NCBI GenBank assembly: GCA_018302185.1
Contig: JAGVZX010000085.1
Coordinates: forward strand, 1-7,011
Reading direction: 5' to 3'
Length of the DNA stretch: 7,011 nt
Origin: Candidatus Woesearchaeota archaeon
GTDB taxonomy: Archaea > Nanobdellota > Nanobdellia > Woesearchaeales > UBA10200
Below, piece by piece: positions 1-4,500 of this stretch (positions are counted from its first letter, which is position 1; the number at the start of each line of letters is the position of its first letter). A program made the position numbers and the translations under genes. The notes beneath the pieces were generated by a model, which did no database searches, had not been told where the DNA came from, and saw only the letters and a program-made list of their open reading frames with translations.

Positions 1-1
1 A

Positions 2-340
2 CCTGGAATATATCTCCAAAACCTTGATATCTATACAAAATTTGCAGATAATAATACTGTTGACAGAAATATAGTGAACACATTAGGAAATAGAAGTCAT
101 GGCATAGCACTTTTAAACGCTCTTAAGAATAATCTGACAGGAAATATAATTACAACAACAGCCACAAGTTCTTATGGAGCATACCTTAACCAGTCATATT
201 CTAATTTCTTCATAAGCAATACGATAAATGCAACTGCCACAAATGATGTATTTTTATATTTAAGCGGAGGAAACAACACCCTCATCAACACAACCTTCAA
301 CAAATCAGACATCGGCTTTAACTCAGCAACAGACACATCC
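2..340 (+). other. Right-handed parallel beta-helix (NosD/PbH1-like), C-terminal rungs
   Basis: The residues show the irregular repeat of about 22-25 residues typical of PbH1 beta-helix rungs: alternating hydrophobics followed by an Asn turn, as in NNTVDRNIV, NNLTGNIITTT, YSNFFISNTI and GGNNTLINTTF. The Asn-ladder character and the lack of Cys fit the NosD/pectate-lyase-like fold. Such helices bind or cleave polysaccharide, or act as rigid stalks. No catalytic residues are recognisable in the visible rungs. Only the C-terminal four or five rungs are in the window. Confidence 0.7.
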
Positions 341-1291
341 TCAATAGCTGTCAAATATTACCTAGACGTAACTGTAAGAGATGAGAACAATGTGTTGATG
401 AACACTACAAATGTCTCCATATACAATGTCTCTAATATAATTGTATTCAATGCGACAAACATAACAAACGGAACAATTACCCAGCAAGTATTGACTGAAT
501 TCATACAAAATGCAACCTTAAAGACATACTCTTCTCCTTACACTATCAACACAAGCAAGGTAAGGTATTTCATAAACTCAACAACAATAAACTTAACAAC
601 AACAAGCAGCATCTCACTTACCATAATCATGCAGGCAGAGAACGGCACTCCAACAATAAGCACAGTAGATGTCATCCCAGATTCCCCACAGACAAGCACA
701 GAATTAAACTGCACTTTATCTGCAACTGATCCTCAAGGCGATACTCTCTCTTACTTTTACCAGTGGTATGATAATGGCACAATCATTTCAGGCGCAACAA
801 ACCAGACATACTTCTGCACATTGTCAGGATGCAACAGGGGAGATAATTACACCTGCATCGCAATAGCAAGCGATGGAACTTTCAACAGCACTTCAAAGAG
901 CGCAGGAGAAATAATTGAAAATACTGTGCCAACTGCACAGGATGCTGATATTACTCCAAATGCGCCATTGACAACAAATACTTTGACGTGCGGCTTTACA
1001 TACAGCGATGCAGACTCTGACTCTCAGTCTGGAAGCGCATATCTGTGGTACAATAACAGCATATTAGTCTCTGGATTAACAAGCTCAACAGTTGATGCTG
1101 CATACACAACCAGTGATGAGACTTGGTTCTGCCAGGCTACGCCAAAAGATGGCACAGATTTTGGGACTCCAATAAACTCAACTACCGAAGCAATCGGAAG
1201 CAGCGCACCGAGCATCTCAAGCTATAGCGATAACTCAAACACCACAAATCCTACAAATGTAAACACAAATGTCACATTCAGTATTACCTGA
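2..1291 (+). CDS. Giant modular surface protein, upstream part (5'-partial, ends at in-frame TGA)
   Basis: This is the N-terminal part, within the window, of a very large extracellular protein. The frame is open from base 2, so the true start and any signal peptide lie upstream. The GTG at 74-76 is an internal valine codon, not a start: the beta-helix repeat pattern runs through it. The order is beta-helix rungs (2-340), a small beta-sandwich (341-631), two Ig-like domains with a Cys pair (641-922 and 923-1201), then the first third of another Cys-rich beta domain before TGA at 1289. About 28 N-X-S/T sequons lie in these 429 codons, and all arginines are AGA/AGG. The same frame continues open for 1906 more codons and completes the interrupted domain, so I read 2-7011 as one gene. 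The specific function is unknown; adhesion or surface-layer decoration is inferred. Confidence is high for coding and low for role. Confidence 0.9.
   Translation, partial: PGIYLQNLDIYTKFADNNTVDRNIVNTLGNRSHGIALLNALKNNLTGNIITTTATSSYGAYLNQSYSNFFISNTINATATNDVFLYLSGGNNTLINTTFNKSDIGFNSATDTSSIAVKYYLDVTVRDENNVLMNTTNVSIYNVSNIIVFNATNITNGTITQQVLTEFIQNATLKTYSSPYTINTSKVRYFINSTTINLTTTSSISLTIIMQAENGTPTISTVDVIPDSPQTSTELNCTLSATDPQGDTLSYFYQWYDNGTIISGATNQTYFCTLSGCNRGDNYTCIAIASDGTFNSTSKSAGEIIENTVPTAQDADITPNAPLTTNTLTCGFTYSDADSDSQSGSAYLWYNNSILVSGLTSSTVDAAYTTSDETWFCQATPKDGTDFGTPINSTTEAIGSSAPSISSYSDNSNTTNPTNVNTNVTFSIT
341..631 (+). other. Small beta-sandwich following the beta-helix (carboxypeptidase-regulatory-like)
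   Basis: The segment begins SIAVKYYLDVTVRDENN and continues with NTTNVSIYNVSN, a Thr/Asn-rich turn (TNGTITQQVLTEF) and SPYTINTSKVRY, ending in ISLTIIM. The pattern xVxVxDxN...NxxVxI...TNGxxxxxxxEF is that of carboxypeptidase-regulatory-like/transthyretin-type beta-sandwiches, which commonly follow beta-helices in archaeal surface proteins. It is probably a structural spacer. There are no cysteines. Confidence 0.55.
641..922 (+). repeat. Ig-like module, copy 1 of 4 (Cys pair, QWYDNG core)
   Basis: The domain runs from NGTPTISTVDVIPDSP to GEIIEN. Key features are LNCTLSATDPQGD, the central YQWYDNGTIISG strand and NYTCIAIASDG. The Cys of LNC and the Cys of NYTC bracket the Trp as in Ig folds. 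A second Cys pair (YFCTLSGC) sits between them and is not present in the other copies. Homologous modules lie at 923-1201, 1550-1837 and 4682-5002. Confidence 0.7.
923..1201 (+). repeat. Ig-like module, copy 2 of 4 (LTC...LWYNN...WFC)
   Basis: It starts TVPTAQDADITPNAP, then LTCGFTYSDADSD, YLWYNNSILVSG, ETWFCQATPKDGTDFG and ends near TEAIGSS. It is the most regular of the four copies, with a single Cys pair. It directly abuts copy 1 with no linker, which suggests a rigid beads-on-a-string stalk. Confidence 0.75.
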
Positions 1292-1549
1292 AAAGATCCT
1301 GACCTTCCAAGCGAGAATGCAAGGATATTTGTCTGCAACTCAACAAGCATAAATGCAACAGGATGCAGAAATGGCGCAAAGCAATACTGCAACACATCAT
1401 TAAGCTCAACAACCTCAGTATCATGCAGATACATGGGCACATTAAGCGACATAACAGACAACAATAACAACCTCAACTTCACTTATTACCTTGCTGCATG
1501 TGATGACTCAGACCTATGCTCTGGCTCCAGTTCAGGCATCTTCGAGATA
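1202..1549 (+). other. Second type of Cys-rich extracellular beta domain, split by the TGA
   Basis: It runs from APSISSYSDNSNTTNPTNV through VTFSIT-[TGA]-KDPD, ARIFVCNSTS, a Cys-rich centre (GCRNGAKQYC, SVSCRYMG), FTYYLAACDDSDLCSG and SGIFEI. The order LxVC...C...YC...SxSC...YYxxxCDDxxxCS is, from memory, a family found in Woesearchaeota and candidate-phylum surface proteins, with all the expected cysteines kept after the TGA. That the domain reads normally on both sides is the main reason to treat the stop as a point lesion, error or readthrough site rather than a gene end. Confidence 0.65.
1289..1291 (+). other. In-frame TGA interrupting the giant gene, probably replacing TGG (Trp)
   Basis: The codon lies between VTFSIT and KDPDLPSENARIFVC. 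Both sides belong to one beta domain type whose members, as I recall them, read like VTF-x-(V/A)-T-W/A-x-D-x-D followed by LYVC, so a Trp here is plausible and one G-to-A change would create the stop. The rest of the frame uses TGG 21 times and has no other TGA, so a general TGA=Trp code is not supported. The next base is A, and the known TGA-CTA readthrough context is absent. The possible explanations are a base-calling or consensus error, a true nonsense mutation, or rare readthrough. Selenocysteine is unlikely at such a site. Confidence 0.9.
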
Positions 1550-4500
1550 AACAGGCAGCCGAACATAACTATACCAAATGTGCTTCCTGCTTCACCAAAT
1601 ACAACAAGCACATTAGATTGTAATTATTCCTACAGCGACCAGGATAATGACACTGAGCTTTCAATATACAGATGGTATGTAGCTGGAGCGCTTTCTTCTT
1701 ACAATACAAAACAGATCAATGCTGCAAATACAACAAAGTTAGAGACGTGGAAATGTGAAGTTACCCCAGCAGATGAGCACAACTTTACAAATGCTGCCAT
1801 CAACAGCACAAACACTGTAAACATATCAAATACAAGGCCTGTAATATATTCTGTGCAGTGCCATAACGGAACAGGAAACATCAACTGCAACAATATAACT
1901 TACGGAATAAACCTGACAAACATAACAGTAAACTGCACTGATCCTGACAATGACATAACAAACGTCTCTCTCCAATTATTCAACAGATATGATGGAGATT
2001 ATAAGATAAATACAGGCAACATAACAAATAATGTGAATGGGTCTTATGTATATAACTACAAGACACTGATAGAAGATTCAGGCAACTGGACACTGAATGT
2101 GAGCTGCATAGACACTAGCAGCGCAATAGACAATTACACGACAAACTTCAGCCTGGCATTTGGAAGCTTATCGCCTTTCCTAATCTTCCCGAGCAGCGAA
2201 AATAGGGATGTAGCAACATCAGCATTCTTTAATTTTACATCCGGAGTTTATTGTATAGGTGGTGAATGTGAAAATATCAGCGTAATATTAGATCCAGGAA
2301 ATCTAAATGTCATATTCACAGACCAATTTGAAGAATCAACTATCAATACCTCAAGATGGAACATCACTGGCTCCCCTAACATAACAAATGCAACAAGCTA
2401 TACTGGCAACAAGAGCCTGATAGTAAACACAAGCATAATTAGCTACATCACTAAAAACTTTACTGACAGCATAAAGGTAGGAAACTTAAGCGTCTGGTTC
2501 TATGATCCTGGAGAGACAAACTTAACTTATGAGAGCCAGCTTGCAGTGCTCGGAGGAGAAGTTCCGTTCAGCATAGGAGTCAACGCAACACTGAACCAGA
2601 CACATTACAGCTATTTCCTTAACGGAACATTTTTCACAGAAGTTGCAAGAAGCATAGGCTGGCATAGTATATTTGTCAAGGTAAGCACTGTCACAAGGCT
2701 ATTTATCGACAGCATCAGCATCAGGAATACTTCTTTGATAACGACATTCACAGGGTTTGAGCTTGGAGCAAGACAAACTTCAAACAACACTGCATACTTT
2801 GATGACTTCAATTACACTGTAGCATGCGAAGATTCTGAAGCAGAGTGCAAATCATGCAGCAACAGATTCAATTATACGACCAGTTTCCCTGATACACAGG
2901 CAGAAGGGACTTATTTTGGAAACTGCTGCGGAGATGACTCAAGTGAGAGTTACATAAATACAACTGCAGCAACAGACAGCACAGCTGCCTGCTGCAACTC
3001 ATCAACATCATGTATAGAAGGAAGCACCTGCTTTAAAGCAGGGACAAACACGACTAATTATTTCTGCACATCAAATGACTCAAAGCTCTGCGGACAAGAT
3101 GCAGACAATGATTTTGCTCTTGATAATGATAACAATGCATCTGGCCAAGGCACTAACGAGACAACAAGGGATTTTGAATGGAACTATTGCTTTGGAAATG
3201 AAGACGCTGTCTGCGGAAACGAAAGCAATGGAGGAGATGCAGGAGACTTATGCGATTACTTCGGAGACAGAACTTCTGGCCACGGAGTCTGTACAAAGTT
3301 CTTCAATAATGGCACAACAACAGCAAATGAGCAGAATGACTCAGACTTAACATGCGCATATAGCTCTGCAGGCTACGTCATCATCGCAACAATACTGCAA
3401 GACAGCAACAGGACAGGATGCAGCCTAAATGAAGGCAACTGCACATTAAACGAGACAAACATGATCGCATTGAACAGCAGCACACTTCTTTCAAATTATG
3501 CTGACAGGCATTGTGTAAGCCTACAGACATTTGACATAAGAAATGAGATTCTTAATTATGAGATTGATGATGACGGCAATGCATGTGTTGGATGCAATTA
3601 TACACTTGGAACCCAAACATGCTCAGGCGCATATGACTACAACTGCACAAACACAAATACCTGTGAAGGGGTCTGCGGCGCATCATCTGCATGTGATGAA
3701 AGCTCTGCAAGCGGCTGCGCATCCAACTCAACATTAGGTTATTGCTCAAGCGCATGCCAGATAAACAATACATTTGAAACTTCACAAAGCGCATGCGACT
3801 GCAACCAGGGAAGCACTGCATGCAGCGGAGGAAGCTGCTTTAACACCACAGGAAACATCATAGCTTTCCCTACAGCAGAAGGCATATTAGGAAACTGCTG
3901 CGGCAATAATGCAAACGAAACTTTTAGAGCTGCAACATTCAACTCATCATTAACAGTTTCTGATACAACAAGAGGATGCTGCAACTCAACAACAAGCTGC
4001 ACATTCAATAATAGCTGTTATAAGAATCAGACATATCTTGATGTTGATGTAAATGCAGACAATGATACATGTGTTGAAGGCACATGGTATGACTGCCTGA
4101 ACAACAGCGACTGCGCAAGCGACAACCATTGCTACAGAAGAGACTGTGACCAGAACCCAAGAGTGAGAAATATAACGATCTCAGATGCAAATGTATACTT
4201 TGAAGCAATAATAAGATGCATAGTGAATGTAACAGATGCTGAAAGCATGAGCAACGTAAGATTTAATATTTCTGCGCCTTCAGGAGCATTATACCAAAGC
4301 AATGGCGTCTATGACGGCACACAATGGCTATCTGCCTCAACCATAACAAATGAGACAGGAACATGGAACTGCACTTCATTCTCTAACGACAGCTCAGGAT
4401 ATGGAATAACAAATACAACAAACTTCACTGTATTCAAAAAGTCTGAGCTTAATAATGGAGTTGTGTCAATTGTAAACGGAACTAAGCCATTCTACACCAT

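Larger units (their letters stand above)
2822..4156 (+). other. Extended cysteine-rich region (about 44 Cys in about 445 residues)
   Basis: About one residue in ten is Cys, most in close pairs: ECKSC, NCC, ACC, CVGC, CEGVC, CSSAC, CDC and similar. It begins ACEDSEAECKSC and ends at RRDCDQNP. It holds Asp/Asn-rich loops such as CGQDADNDFALDNDNN and DVDVNADNDTC, which resemble calcium-binding loops of thrombospondin type 3 or dockerin-like repeats. The high Cys content needs oxidative folding outside the cell. I know no assigned function for this region. It probably forms a chain of small disulfide-knotted domains between the lectin and the distal beta domains. Confidence 0.7.

Noticed and set aside
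74..1291. A complete gene starting at GTG 74
   Set aside because: The frame is open upstream to base 2, and the beta-helix pattern (GIYLQNLDIYTKFADNNTVDR) runs straight through. There is no signal peptide after 74, so this is an internal codon of a longer protein.
1289..1291. TGA as selenocysteine, or as a general Trp codon
   Set aside because: A structural beta-strand site next to KDPD has no reason to hold Sec, and 21 Trp codons in the same frame are TGG, so neither explanation is favoured by the visible data.
3075..3737. Plus-strand frames at 3075-3350 and 3543-3737
   Set aside because: They overlap the main frame and are Met/Gln/Thr- or Ala/His/Gln-rich out-of-frame readings of the Asn/Cys-rich coding sequence.
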